DNA of 64,000 nt from Coriaria nepalensis (lineage: Eukaryota > Streptophyta > Magnoliopsida > Cucurbitales > Coriariaceae): contig CP114481.1 of the NCBI GenBank assembly GCA_027186245.1, positions 35,433,501-35,497,500 of the forward strand, in the 5' to 3' direction. Positions 1-13,700 of this stretch are shown here, one piece after another. The notes under the pieces were generated by a model. The model saw only the letters and a program-made list of their open reading frames with translations. It ran no database searches and had not been told where the DNA came from. A program made the position numbers and the translations under genes. Position 1 is the stretch's first letter; each line of letters begins with the position of its first letter.

Positions 1-142
1 TTTCAATGAGTCATTTCAAGTCAATATCTTATTTCAAAGCAAGTCGAACGAATTCAATTTTTGCACTACAAACACAAGTTTTGTGCATAACTTGCAAATG
101 ATCAATGCAAGGAAAGTGTGCATTCGTTTAACCTTAAAATCA
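1..142 (+). repeat. Reference monomer (type A-like)
   Basis: This unit is used as the coordinate frame for all other entries. By position it holds tttcaatgag (1-10), a second atttcaag (13-20), ataactt or atatctt (24-30), the family-diagnostic stretch (36-56), a T-run (57-62), gcactaca (63-70), acacaag or atgcaag (72-78), ttttgtgcataactt (79-93), a dyad centred on the palindrome tgatca (91-111), ggaaagtgtgcattcg (111-126) and an A-rich end (130-142). A representative A unit has 45 G/C of 142. It contains three CpGs, at 45-46, 49-50 and 125-126. Type A units have an EcoRI site at 50-55, and almost all units have a BclI site at 99-104. The start point is arbitrary, because a tandem repeat has no natural first base. 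Confidence 0.95.
91..111. other. Conserved dyad in the monomer (representative copy)
   Basis: CTTGCA and its reverse complement TGCAAG are separated by 9 bp, and the 6-bp palindrome TGATCA lies between them. The arrangement recurs in nearly every monomer. The spacer varies (aatgatcaa, agtgatcaa or catgatcaa) while the right arm and TGATCA are almost invariant. Some units break the left arm, for example cttcca in block I and cttgaa in block II. The dyad could form a short hairpin or bind a dimeric protein, but this is inference. In most units CACAA-N3-TTGTG at 74-86 gives a second, shorter dyad. Confidence 0.7.
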
Positions 143-3100
143 TTTCAATGAGTCATTTCAAGTCAATATCTTATTTCAAAGTAATTCGAACGACCACTAT
201 TTTTGCACTACAAATGCAAGTTTTCTGCATAACTTGCACATGATCAATGCAAGGAAACTGTGCATTCGTTTAACCTTATAATCATTTCAATGTGTCATTT
301 CAAGTCAATAACTTATTTCAAAGCAAGTCGAACGAATTCTATTTTTGCACTACAAACACAAGTTTTGTGCATAACTTGCAAGTGATCAATGCAAGGAAAG
401 TGTGCATTCGTTTAACCTTAAAATCATTTCAATGAGTCATTTCAAGTCAATAACTTATTTCAAAGCAAGTCGAACGAATTCTATTTTTGCACTACAAACA
501 GAAGTTTTTTGCATAACTTGCAAATGATCAATGCAAGGAAAGTGTGCATTCGTTTAACCTTTAAATCATTTCAATGAGTCATTTCAAGTCAATAACTTAT
601 TTCAAAGCAAGTCGAACGAATTCAATTTTTGCACTACAAACACAAGTTTTGTGCATAACTTGCAAATGATCAACGCAAGGAATGTGTGCATTCGTTTAAC
701 CTTAAAATCATTTCAAAGAGACATTTCAAGTCAATATCTTATTTCAAAGTAATTCGAACGAGCACTATTTTTGCACTACAAATGCAAGTTTTGTGCATAA
801 CTTGCACATGATCAATGCAAGGAAACTGTGCATTCGTTTAACCTTAAAATCATTTCAATGTGTCATTTCAAGTCAATAACTTATTTCAAAGCAAGTCGAA
901 CGAATTCTATTTTTTCACTACAAACAGAAGTATTGTGCATAACTTGCAAATGATCAATGCAAGGAAAGTGTGCATTCGTTTAACCTTAAAATCATTTCAA
1001 TGAGTCATTTCAAGTCAATATCTTATTTCAAAGTAATTCGAACGAGCACTATTTTTGCACTACAAATGCAAGTTTTCGGCATAACTTGCAAATGATCAAT
1101 GCAAGGAAAGTGTGCATTCGTTTTACCTTTAAATCATTTCAATGAGTCATTTCAAGTCAATAACTTATTTCAAAGCAAGTCGAACGAATTCAATTTTTGC
1201 ACTACAAACACAAGTTTTGTGCATAACTTGCAAATGATCAATGCAAGGAAAGTGTGCATTCGTTTAACCTTAAAATCATTTCGACGAGTCATTTCAAGTC
1301 AATATCTTATTTCAAAGTAATTCGAACAAGCACTATTTTTGCACTACAAATGCAAGTTTTCGGCATAACTTGCAAATGATCAATGCAAGGAAAGTGTGCA
1401 TTCGTTTTACCTTAAAATCATTTCAATGAGTCATTTCAAGTCAATAACTTATTTCAAAGCAAGTCGAACGAATTCTATTTTTGCACTACAAACAGAAGTT
1501 TTTTGCATAACTTCCAAATGATCAATGCAAGGAAAGTCTGCATTCGTTTAACCTTTAAATCATTTCAATGAGTCATTTCAAGTCAATATCTTATTTCAAA
1601 GCAGGTCGAACGAATTCAATTTTTGCACTACAAACACAAGTTTTGTGCATAACTTGCAAATGATCAATGCAAGGAAAGTGTGCATTCGTTTAACCTTAAA
1701 ATCATTTCAATGAGTCATTTCAAGTCAATAACTTATTTCAAGGCAAGTCGAACGAATTCTATTTTTGCACTACAAACAGAAGTTTTTTGCATAACTTCCA
1801 AATGATCAATGCAAGGAAAGTCTGCATTCGTTTAACCTTTAAATCATTTCAATGAGTCATTTCAAGTCAATATCTTATTTCAAAGCAAGTCGAACGAATT
1901 CAATTTTTGCACTACAAACACAAGTTTTGTGCATAACTTGCAAATGATCAATGCAAGGAAAGTGTGCATTCGTTTAACCTTAAAATCATTTCAATGAGTC
2001 ATTTCAAGTCAATATCTTATTTCAAAGTAATTCGAACGAGCACTATTTTTGCACTACAAATGCAAGTTTTCGGCATAACTTGCAAATGATCAATGCAAGG
2101 AAAGTGTGCATTCGTTTTACCTTTAAATCATTTCAATGAGTCATTTCAAGTCAATAACTTATTTCAAAGCAAGTCGAACGAATTCAATTTTTGCACTACA
2201 AACACAAGTTTTGTGCATAACTTGCAAATGATCAATGCAAGGAAAGTGTGCATTCGTTTAACCTTAAAATCATTTCGACGAGTCATTTCAAGTCAATATC
2301 TTATTTCAAAGTAATTCGAACGAGGACTATTTTTGCACTACAAATGCAAGTTTTCGGCATAACTTGCAAATGATCAATGCAAGGAAAGTGTGCATTCGTT
2401 TTACCTTTAAATCATTTCAATGAGTCATTTCAAGTCAATAACTTATTTCAAAGCAAGTCAAACGAATTCTATTTTTGCACTACAAACACAAGTTTTGTGC
2501 ATAACTTGCAAATGATCAATGCAAGGAAAGTGTGCATTCGTTTAACCTTAAAATCATTTCAATGAGTCATTCCAAGTCAATAACTTATTTCAAAGCAAGT
2601 CGAACGAATTCTATTTTTGCACTACAAACAGAAGTTTTTTGCATAACTTCCAAATGATCAATGCAAGGAAAGTCTGCATTCGTTTAACCTTTAAATCATT
2701 TCAATGAGTCATTTCAAGTCAATATCTTATTTCAAAGCAAGTCGAACGAATTCAATTTTTGCACTACAAACACAAGTTTTGTGCATAACTTGCAAATGAT
2801 CAATGCAAGGAAAGTGTGCATTCGTTTAACCTTAAAATCATTTCAATGAGTCATTTCAAGTCAATATCTTATTTCAGAGTAATTCGAACGAGCACTATTT
2901 TTGCACTACAAATGCAAGTTTTGTGCATAACTTGCACATGATCAATGCAAGGAAACTGTGCATTCGTTTAACCTTAAAATCATTTCAATGTGTCATTTCA
3001 AGTCAATAACTTATTTCAATGCAAGTCGAACGAATTCTATTTTGTGCACTACAAACACAAGTTTTGTGCATAACTTGCAAATGATCAATGCAAGGAAAGT

Positions 3101-6100
3101 GTGCATTCGTTTAACCTTAAAATCATTTCAATGAGTCATTTCAAGTCAATATCTTATTTCAAAGTAATTCGAACGACCACTATTTTTGCACTACAAATAC
3201 AAGTTTTCTGCATTAACTTGCACATGATCAACGCAAGGAAACTGTGCATTCGTTTAACCTTAAAATCATTTCGGCGAGTCATTTCAAGTCAATATCTTAT
3301 TTCAAAGTAATTCGAACGAGCACTATTTTTGCACTACAAATGCAAGTTTTGTGCATAACTTGCACATGATCAATGCAAGGAAACTGTGCATTCCTTTAAC
3401 CTTAAAATCATTTCAATGTGTCATTTCAAGTCAATAACTTATTTCAAAGCAAGTCGAACGAATTCTATTTTTTCACTACAAACAGAAGTTTTGTGCATAA
3501 CTTGCAAATGATCAATGCAAGGAAAGTGTGCATTCGTTTAACCTTAAAATCATTTCAATGAGTCATTTCAAGTCAATATCTTATTTCAAAGTAATTCGAA
3601 CGAGCACTATTTTTGCACTACAAATGCAAGTTTTCGGCATAACCTGCAAATGATCAATGCAAGGAAAGTGTGCATTCGTTTTACCTTTAAATCATTTCAA
3701 TGAGTCATTTCAAGTCAATAACTTATTTCAAAGCAAGTCGAACGAATTCTATTTTTGCACTACAAACACAAGTTTTGTGCATAACTTGCAAATGAATAAT
3801 GCAAGGAAAGTGTGCATTCGTTTAACCTTAAAATCATTTCGACGAGTCATTTCAAGTCAATATCTTATTTCAAAATAATTCGAACGAGCACTATTTTTGC
3901 ACTACAAATGCAAGTTTTCGGCATAACTTGCAAATGATCAATGCAAGGAAAGTGTGCATTCGTTTTACCTTTAAATCATTTCAATGAGTCATTTCAAGTC
4001 AATAACTTATTTCAAAGCAAGTCAAACGAATTCTATTTTTGCACTACAAACACAAGTTTTGTGCATAACTTGCAAATGATCAATGCAAGGAAAGTGTGCA
4101 TTCGTTTAACCTTAAAATCATTTCAATGAGTCATTTCAAGTCAATAACTTATTTCGAAGCAAGTCCAACGAATTCTATTTTTGCACTACAAACACAAGTT
4201 TTGTGCATAACTTGCAAGTGATCAATGCAAGGAAAGTGTGCATTCGTTTAACCTTAAAATCATTTCAATGAGTCATTTCAAGTCAATAACTTATTTCAAA
4301 GCAAGTCGAACGAATTCTATTTTTGCACTACAAACAGAAGTTTTTTGCATAACTTCCAAATGATCAATGCAAGGAAAGTCTGCATTCGTTTAACCTATAA
4401 ATCATTTCAATGAGTCATTTCAAGTCAATAACTTATTTCAAAGCAAGTCGAACGAATTCAATTTTTCCACTACAAACACAAGTTTTGTGAATAACTTGCA
4501 AATGATCAATGCAAGGATACTGTGCATTCGTTTAACCTTAAAATCATTTCAATGAGTCATTTCAAGTCAATATCTTATTTCAAAGTAATTCGAACGACCA
4601 CTATTTTTGCACTACAAATGCAAGTTTTCTGCATAACTTGCACATGATCAATGCAAGGAAACTGTGCATTCGTTTAACCTTAAAATGATTTCAATGTGTC
4701 ATTTCAAGTCAATAACTTATTTCAAAGCAAGTCGAACGAATTCTATTTTTGCACTACAAACACAAGTTTTGTGCATAACTTGCAAGTGATCAATGCAAGG
4801 AAAGTGTGCATTCGTTTAACCTTAAAATCATTTCAATGAGTCATTTCAAGTCAATAACTTATTTCAAAGCAAGTCGAACGAATTCAATTTTTGCACTACA
4901 AACACAAGTTTTGTGCATAACTTGCAAATGATCAATGCAAGGAAAGTGTGCATTAGTTTAACCTTAAAATCATTTCAATGAGTCATTTCAAGTCAATATC
5001 TTATTTGAAAGTAATTTGAACGAGCCCTATTTTTGCACTACAAATGCAAGTTTTCTGCATAACTTGCAAATGATCAATGCAAGGAAAGTGTGCATTCGTT
5101 TAACCTTAAAATAATTTCAATGAGTCATTTCAAGTCAATAACTTATTTCAAAGCAAGTCGAACGAATTCTATTTTTGCACTACAAACACAAGTTTTGTGC
5201 ATAACTTGCAAATGATCAATGCAAGGAAAGTGTGCATTCGTTTAACCTTAAAATCATTTCGACGAGTCATTTCAAGTCAATATCTTATTTCAAAGTAATT
5301 CGAACGAGCGCTATTTTTGCACTACAAACACAAGTTTTCTGCATAACTTGCAAATGATCAATGCAAGGAAAGTGTGCATTCGTTGAACCTTAAAATCATT
5401 TCATTGAGTCATTTCAAGTCAATATCTTATTTCAAAGAAATTTGAACGAGCACTATTTTTGCACTACAAAAGCAAGTTTTGTGCATAACTTGCAAGTAAT
5501 CAATGCAAGGAAAGTGTGCATTCGTTTAACCTTAAAATCATTTCATTGAGTCATTTCAAGTCAATATCTTATTTCAAAGTAATTCGAACGAGCACTATTT
5601 TTGCACTACAAATGCAAGTTTTCGGCATAACTTGCAAATGATCAATGCAAGGAAAGTGTGCATTCGTTTTACCTTTAAATCATTTCAATGAGTCATTTCA
5701 AGTCAATAACTTTTTTCAAAGCAAGTCGAACGAATTCAATTTTTGCACTACAAACACAAGTTTTGTGCATAACTTGCAAATGATCAATGCAAGGAAAGTG
5801 TGCATTCGTTTAACCTTAAAATCATTTCGACGAGTCATTTCAAGTCAATATCTTATTTCAAAGTAATTCGAACGAGCACTATTTTTGCACTACAAATGCA
5901 AGTTTTGTGCATAACTTGCACATGATCAATGCAAGGAAACTGTGCATTCGTTTAACCTTAAAATCATTTCAATGTGTCATTTCAAGTCAATAACTTATTT
6001 CAAAGCAAGTCGAACGAATTCTATTTTGTGCACTACAAACACAAGTTTTGTGCATAACTTGCAAGTGATCAATGCAAGGAAAGTGTGCATTTGTTTAACC

Positions 6101-6361
6101 TTAAAATCATTTCAATGAGTCATTTCAAGTCAATATCTTATTTCAAAGTAATTCGAACGAGCACTATTTTTGCACTACAAATGCAAGTTTTCGGCATAAC
6201 TTCCAAATGATCAATGCAAGGAAAGTGTGCATTCGTTTTACCTTTAAATCATTTCAATGAGTCATTTCAAGTCAATAACTTATTTCAAAGCAAGTCGAAC
6301 GAATTCAATTTTTGCACTACAAACACAAGTTTTGTGCATAACTTGCAAATGATCAATGCAC

Positions 6362-9300
6362 GGAAAGTGTGCATTCGTTTAACCTTAAAATCATTTCAAT
6401 GAGTCATTTCAAGTCAATATCTTATTTCAGAGTAATTCGAACGAGCACTATTTTTGCACTACAAATGCAAGTTTTGTGCATAACTTGCACATGATCAATG
6501 CAAGGAAACTGTGCATTCGTTTAACCTTAAAATCATTTCAATGTGTCATTTCAAGTCAATAACTTATTTCAATGCAAGTCGAACGAATTCTATTTTGTGC
6601 ACTACAAACACAAGTTTTGTGCATAACTTGCAAGTGATCAATGCAAGGAAAGTGTGCATTCGTTTAACCTTAAAATCATTTCAATGAGTCATTTCAAGTC
6701 AATAACTTATTTCAAAGCAAGTCGAACGAATTCTATTTTTGCACTACAAACAGAAGTTTTTTGCATAACTTCCAAATGATCAATGCAAGGAAAGTCTGCA
6801 TTCGTTTAACCTTTAAATCATTTCAATGAGTCATTTCAAGTCAATATCTTATTTCAAAGCAAGTCGAACGAATTCAATTTTTGCACTACAAACACAAGTT
6901 TTGTGCATAACTTGCAAATGATCAATGCAAGGAAAGTGTGCATTCGTTTAACCTTAAAATCATTTCAATGAGTCATTTCAAGTCAATATCTTATTTCAAA
7001 GTAATTCGAACGAGCACTATTTTTGCACTACAAATGCAAGTTTTCGGCATAACTTCCAAATGATCAATGCAAGGAAAGTGTGCATTCGTTTTACCTTTAA
7101 ATCATTTCAATGAGTCATTTCAAGTCAATAACTTATTTCAAAGCAAGTCGAACGAATTCAATTTTTGCACTACAAACACAAGTTTTGTGCATAACTTGCA
7201 AGTGATCAATGCAAGGAAAGTGTGCATTCGTTTAACCTTAAAATCATTTCAATGAGTCATTTCAAGTCAATAACTTATTTCAAAGCAAGTCGAACGAATT
7301 CTATTTTTGCACTACAAACAGAAGTTTTTTGCATAACTTCCAAATGATCAATGCAAGGAAAGTCTGCATTCGTTTAACCTTTAAATCATTTCAATGAGTC
7401 ATTTCAAGTCAATATCTTATTTCAAAGCAAGTCGAACGAATTCAATTTTTGCACTACAAACACAAGTTTTGTGCATAACTTGCAAATGATCAATGCAAGG
7501 AAAGTGTGCATTCGTTTAACCTTAAAATCATTTCAATGAGTCATTTCAAGTCAATAACTTATTTCAAAGCAAGTCGAACGAATTCTATTTTTGCACTACA
7601 AACAGAAGTTTTTTGCATAACTTCCAAATGATCAATGCAAGGAAAGTCTGCATTCGTTTAACCTTTAAATCATTTCAATGAGTCATTTCAAGTCAATATC
7701 TTATTTCAAAGCAAGTCGAACGAATTCAATTTTTGCACTACAAACACAAGTTTTGTGCATAACTTGCAAATGATCAATGCAAGGAAAGTGTGCATTCGTT
7801 TAACCTTAAAATCATTTCAATGAGTCATTTCAAGTCAATATCTTATTTCAAAGTAATTCGAACGACCACTATTTTTGCACTACAAATGCAAGTTTTCTGC
7901 ATAACTTGCACATGATCAATGCAAGGAAACTGTGCATTCGTTTAACCTTATAATCATTTCAATGTGTCATTTCAAGTCAATAACTTATTTCAAAGCAAGT
8001 CGAACGAATTCTATTTTTGCACTACAAACACAAGTTTTGTGCATAACTTGCAAGTGATCAATGCAAGGAAAGTGTGCATTCGTTTAACCTTAAAATCATT
8101 TCAATGAGTCATTTCAAGTCAATAACTTATTTCAAAGCAAGTCGAACGAATTCTATTTTTGCACTACAAACAGAAGTTTTTTGCATAACTTGCAAATGAT
8201 CAATGCAAGGAAAGTGTGCATTCGTTTAACCTTTAAATCATTTCAATGAGTCATTTCAAGTCAATAACTTATTTCAAAGCAAGTCGAACGAATTCAATTT
8301 TTGCACTACAAACACAAGTTTTGTGCATAACTTGCAAATGATCAACGCAAGGAATGTGTGCATTCGTTTAACCTTAAAATCATTTCAAAGAGACATTTCA
8401 AGTCAATATCTTATTTCAAAGTAATTCGAACGAGCACTATTTTTGCACTACAAATGCAAGTTTTGTGCATAACTTGCACATGATCAATGCAAGGAAACTG
8501 TGCATTCGTTTAACCTTAAAATCATTTCAATGTGTCATTTCAAGTCAATAACTTATTTCAAAGCAAGTCGAACGAATTCTATTTTTTCACTACAAACAGA
8601 AGTATTGTGCATAACTTGCAAATGATCAATGCAAGGAAAGTGTGCATTCGTTTAACCTTAAAATCATTTCAATGAGTCATTTCAAGTCAATATCTTATTT
8701 CAAAGTAATTCGAACGAGCACTATTTTTGCACTACAAATGCAAGTTTTCGGCATAACTTGCAAATGATCAATGCAAGGAAAGTGTGCATTCGTTTTACCT
8801 TTAAATCATTTCAATGAGTCATTTCAAGTCAATAACTTATTTCAAAGCAAGTCGAACGAATTCAATTTTTGCACTACAAACACAAGTTTTGTGCATAACT
8901 TGCAAATGATCAATGCAAGGAAAGTGTGCATTCGTTTAACCTTAAAATCATTTCGACGAGTCATTTCAAGTCAATATCTTATTTCAAAGTAATTCGAACA
9001 AGCACTATTTTTGCACTACAAATGCAAGTTTTCGGCATAACTTGCAAATGATCAATGCAAGGAAAGTGTGCATTCGTTTTACCTTAAAATCATTTCAATG
9101 AGTCATTTCAAGTCAATAACTTATTTCAAAGCAAGTCGAACGAATTCTATTTTTGCACTACAAACAGAAGTTTTTTGCATAACTTCCAAATGATCAATGC
9201 AAGGAAAGTCTGCATTCGTTTAACCTTTAAATCATTTCAATGAGTCATTTCAAGTCAATATCTTATTTCAAAGCAGGTCGAACGAATTCAATTTTTGCAC

Positions 9301-10255
9301 TACAAACACAAGTTTTGTGCATAACTTGCAAATGATCAATGCAAGGAAAGTGTGCATTCGTTTAACCTTAAAATCATTTCAATGAGTCATTTCAAGTCAA
9401 TAACTTATTTCAAGGCAAGTCGAACGAATTCTATTTTTGCACTACAAACAGAAGTTTTTTGCATAACTTCCAAATGATCAATGCAAGGAAAGTCTGCATT
9501 CGTTTAACCTTTAAATCATTTCAATGAGTCATTTCAAGTCAATATCTTATTTCAAAGCAAGTCGAACGAATTCAATTTTTGCACTACAAACACAAGTTTT
9601 GTGCATAACTTGCAAATGATCAATGCAAGGAAAGTGTGCATTCGTTTAACCTTAAAATCATTTCAATGAGTCATTTCAAGTCAATATCTTATTTCAAAGT
9701 AATTCGAACGAGCACTATTTTTGCACTACAAATGCAAGTTTTCGGCATAACTTGCAAATGATCAATGCAAGGAAAGTGTGCATTCGTTTTACCTTTAAAT
9801 CATTTCAATGAGTCATTTCAAGTCAATAACTTATTTCAAAGCAAGTCGAACGAATTCAATTTTTGCACTACAAACACAAGTTTTGTGCATAACTTGCAAA
9901 TGATCAATGCAAGGAAAGTGTGCATTCGTTTAACCTTAAAATCATTTCGACGAGTCATTTCAAGTCAATATCTTATTTCAAAGTAATTCGAACGAGGACT
10001 ATTTTTGCACTACAAATGCAAGTTTTCGGCATAACTTGCAAATGATCAATGCAAGGAAAGTGTGCATTCGTTTTACCTTTAAATCATTTCAATGAGTCAT
10101 TTCAAGTCAATAACTTATTTCAAAGCAAGTCAAACGAATTCTATTTTTGCACTACAAACACAAGTTTTGTGCATAACTTGCAAATGATCAATGCAAGGAA
10201 AGTGTGCATTCGTTTAACCTTAAAATCATTTCAATGAGTCATTTCAAGTCAATAA
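6362..10255 (+). repeat. 29-mer duplication, copy A (4,119 bp spacing)
   Basis: This stretch matches about 10,481-14,374 at a constant offset of 4,119 bp, which is 29 monomers plus the one-base insertion of the ctattttgtgcac unit. That unit is present in both copies (about 6,594 and 10,713). The left edge is set by cggaaag at 6,361 versus aggaaag in the partner. The right edge is where the partner changes to atatctt near 14,373. Copies A and B are nearly adjacent, as expected from unequal exchange or replication slippage over a multi-kilobase unit. Confidence 0.87.
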
Positions 10256-10750
10256 CTTATTTCAAAGCAAGTCGAACGAATTCTATTTTTGCACTACAAA
10301 CAGAAGTTTTTTGCATAACTTCCAAATGATCAATGCAAGGAAAGTCTGCATTCGTTTAACCTTTAAATCATTTCAATGAGTCATTTCAAGTCAATATCTT
10401 ATTTCAAAGCAAGTCGAACGAATTCAATTTTTGCACTACAAACACAAGTTTTGTGCATAACTTGCAAATGATCAATGCAAGGAAAGTGTGCATTCGTTTA
10501 ACCTTAAAATCATTTCAATGAGTCATTTCAAGTCAATATCTTATTTCAGAGTAATTCGAACGAGCACTATTTTTGCACTACAAATGCAAGTTTTGTGCAT
10601 AACTTGCACATGATCAATGCAAGGAAACTGTGCATTCGTTTAACCTTAAAATCATTTCAATGTGTCATTTCAAGTCAATAACTTATTTCAATGCAAGTCG
10701 AACGAATTCTATTTTGTGCACTACAAACACAAGTTTTGTGCATAACTTGC
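7673..10750 (+). repeat. Segmental copy 2 (partner of 1-3,078)
   Basis: This is the second copy of the window's opening segment at +7,672 bp, with the same order of A and B1 units and the same rare variants. It lies inside the first copy of the 29-mer duplication, so the same segment recurs again at 11,792, 15,626 and 18,466. The marker tttcaaagagacatttc follows this exactly: its unit starts at 711, 8,383, 12,502, 16,336 and 19,176. Confidence 0.88.
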
Positions 10751-13700
10751 AAGTGATCAATGCAAGGAAAGTGTGCATTCGTTTAACCTTAAAATCATTT
10801 CAATGAGTCATTTCAAGTCAATAACTTATTTCAAAGCAAGTCGAACGAATTCTATTTTTGCACTACAAACAGAAGTTTTTTGCATAACTTCCAAATGATC
10901 AATGCAAGGAAAGTCTGCATTCGTTTAACCTTTAAATCATTTCAATGAGTCATTTCAAGTCAATATCTTATTTCAAAGCAAGTCGAACGAATTCAATTTT
11001 TGCACTACAAACACAAGTTTTGTGCATAACTTGCAAATGATCAATGCAAGGAAAGTGTGCATTCGTTTAACCTTAAAATCATTTCAATGAGTCATTTCAA
11101 GTCAATATCTTATTTCAAAGTAATTCGAACGAGCACTATTTTTGCACTACAAATGCAAGTTTTCGGCATAACTTCCAAATGATCAATGCAAGGAAAGTGT
11201 GCATTCGTTTTACCTTTAAATCATTTCAATGAGTCATTTCAAGTCAATAACTTATTTCAAAGCAAGTCGAACGAATTCAATTTTTGCACTACAAACACAA
11301 GTTTTGTGCATAACTTGCAAGTGATCAATGCAAGGAAAGTGTGCATTCGTTTAACCTTAAAATCATTTCAATGAGTCATTTCAAGTCAATAACTTATTTC
11401 AAAGCAAGTCGAACGAATTCTATTTTTGCACTACAAACAGAAGTTTTTTGCATAACTTCCAAATGATCAATGCAAGGAAAGTCTGCATTCGTTTAACCTT
11501 TAAATCATTTCAATGAGTCATTTCAAGTCAATATCTTATTTCAAAGCAAGTCGAACGAATTCAATTTTTGCACTACAAACACAAGTTTTGTGCATAACTT
11601 GCAAATGATCAATGCAAGGAAAGTGTGCATTCGTTTAACCTTAAAATCATTTCAATGAGTCATTTCAAGTCAATAACTTATTTCAAAGCAAGTCGAACGA
11701 ATTCTATTTTTGCACTACAAACAGAAGTTTTTTGCATAACTTCCAAATGATCAATGCAAGGAAAGTCTGCATTCGTTTAACCTTTAAATCATTTCAATGA
11801 GTCATTTCAAGTCAATATCTTATTTCAAAGCAAGTCGAACGAATTCAATTTTTGCACTACAAACACAAGTTTTGTGCATAACTTGCAAATGATCAATGCA
11901 AGGAAAGTGTGCATTCGTTTAACCTTAAAATCATTTCAATGAGTCATTTCAAGTCAATATCTTATTTCAAAGTAATTCGAACGACCACTATTTTTGCACT
12001 ACAAATGCAAGTTTTCTGCATAACTTGCACATGATCAATGCAAGGAAACTGTGCATTCGTTTAACCTTATAATCATTTCAATGTGTCATTTCAAGTCAAT
12101 AACTTATTTCAAAGCAAGTCGAACGAATTCTATTTTTGCACTACAAACACAAGTTTTGTGCATAACTTGCAAGTGATCAATGCAAGGAAAGTGTGCATTC
12201 GTTTAACCTTAAAATCATTTCAATGAGTCATTTCAAGTCAATAACTTATTTCAAAGCAAGTCGAACGAATTCTATTTTTGCACTACAAACAGAAGTTTTT
12301 TGCATAACTTGCAAATGATCAATGCAAGGAAAGTGTGCATTCGTTTAACCTTTAAATCATTTCAATGAGTCATTTCAAGTCAATAACTTATTTCAAAGCA
12401 AGTCGAACGAATTCAATTTTTGCACTACAAACACAAGTTTTGTGCATAACTTGCAAATGATCAACGCAAGGAATGTGTGCATTCGTTTAACCTTAAAATC
12501 ATTTCAAAGAGACATTTCAAGTCAATATCTTATTTCAAAGTAATTCGAACGAGCACTATTTTTGCACTACAAATGCAAGTTTTGTGCATAACTTGCACAT
12601 GATCAATGCAAGGAAACTGTGCATTCGTTTAACCTTAAAATCATTTCAATGTGTCATTTCAAGTCAATAACTTATTTCAAAGCAAGTCGAACGAATTCTA
12701 TTTTTTCACTACAAACAGAAGTATTGTGCATAACTTGCAAATGATCAATGCAAGGAAAGTGTGCATTCGTTTAACCTTAAAATCATTTCAATGAGTCATT
12801 TCAAGTCAATATCTTATTTCAAAGTAATTCGAACGAGCACTATTTTTGCACTACAAATGCAAGTTTTCGGCATAACTTGCAAATGATCAATGCAAGGAAA
12901 GTGTGCATTCGTTTTACCTTTAAATCATTTCAATGAGTCATTTCAAGTCAATAACTTATTTCAAAGCAAGTCGAACGAATTCAATTTTTGCACTACAAAC
13001 ACAAGTTTTGTGCATAACTTGCAAATGATCAATGCAAGGAAAGTGTGCATTCGTTTAACCTTAAAATCATTTCGACGAGTCATTTCAAGTCAATATCTTA
13101 TTTCAAAGTAATTCGAACAAGCACTATTTTTGCACTACAAATGCAAGTTTTCGGCATAACTTGCAAATGATCAATGCAAGGAAAGTGTGCATTCGTTTTA
13201 CCTTAAAATCATTTCAATGAGTCATTTCAAGTCAATAACTTATTTCAAAGCAAGTCGAACGAATTCTATTTTTGCACTACAAACAGAAGTTTTTTGCATA
13301 ACTTCCAAATGATCAATGCAAGGAAAGTCTGCATTCGTTTAACCTTTAAATCATTTCAATGAGTCATTTCAAGTCAATATCTTATTTCAAAGCAGGTCGA
13401 ACGAATTCAATTTTTGCACTACAAACACAAGTTTTGTGCATAACTTGCAAATGATCAATGCAAGGAAAGTGTGCATTCGTTTAACCTTAAAATCATTTCA
13501 ATGAGTCATTTCAAGTCAATAACTTATTTCAAGGCAAGTCGAACGAATTCTATTTTTGCACTACAAACAGAAGTTTTTTGCATAACTTCCAAATGATCAA
13601 TGCAAGGAAAGTCTGCATTCGTTTAACCTTTAAATCATTTCAATGAGTCATTTCAAGTCAATATCTTATTTCAAAGCAAGTCGAACGAATTCAATTTTTG

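Larger units (their letters stand above)
1..3078 (+). repeat. Segmental copy 1 (54-mer spacing, 7,672 bp)
   Basis: This stretch matches 7,673-10,750 at a constant offset of 7,672 bp (54 monomers plus 4 inserted bases). Shared rare variants include ttataatc (about 275 and 7,947), caggtcg (about 1,605), aaggcaag (about 1,740), atttcagag (about 2,873) and the inserted base in ctattttgtgcac (about 3,041). One difference is c versus t near 2,572 and 10,244. The match ends near 3,079, where one copy has gcaaatg and the other gcaagtg, followed by different monomer types. The left end is cut by the window. Confidence 0.88.

Noticed and set aside
41..52. RNA polymerase III B-box-like sequence (gttcgactt) on the minus strand
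   Set aside because: It matches the first eight or so bases of a B box but not the final CC, and I find no A box at a suitable distance on that strand. No tRNA fold is evident.
57..62. T-runs as terminators or promoter elements
   Set aside because: The T-run is part of every monomer, has no associated GC-rich hairpin and no gene nearby.
120..136. CENP-B box-like motif at ttcgtttaacc or ttcgttgaacc in each monomer
   Set aside because: It fits the first half of the CENP-B box (TTCG, then A at the ninth place) but lacks the essential CGGG half, which is TTAA here. The frequent attcattta variants break the core as well.
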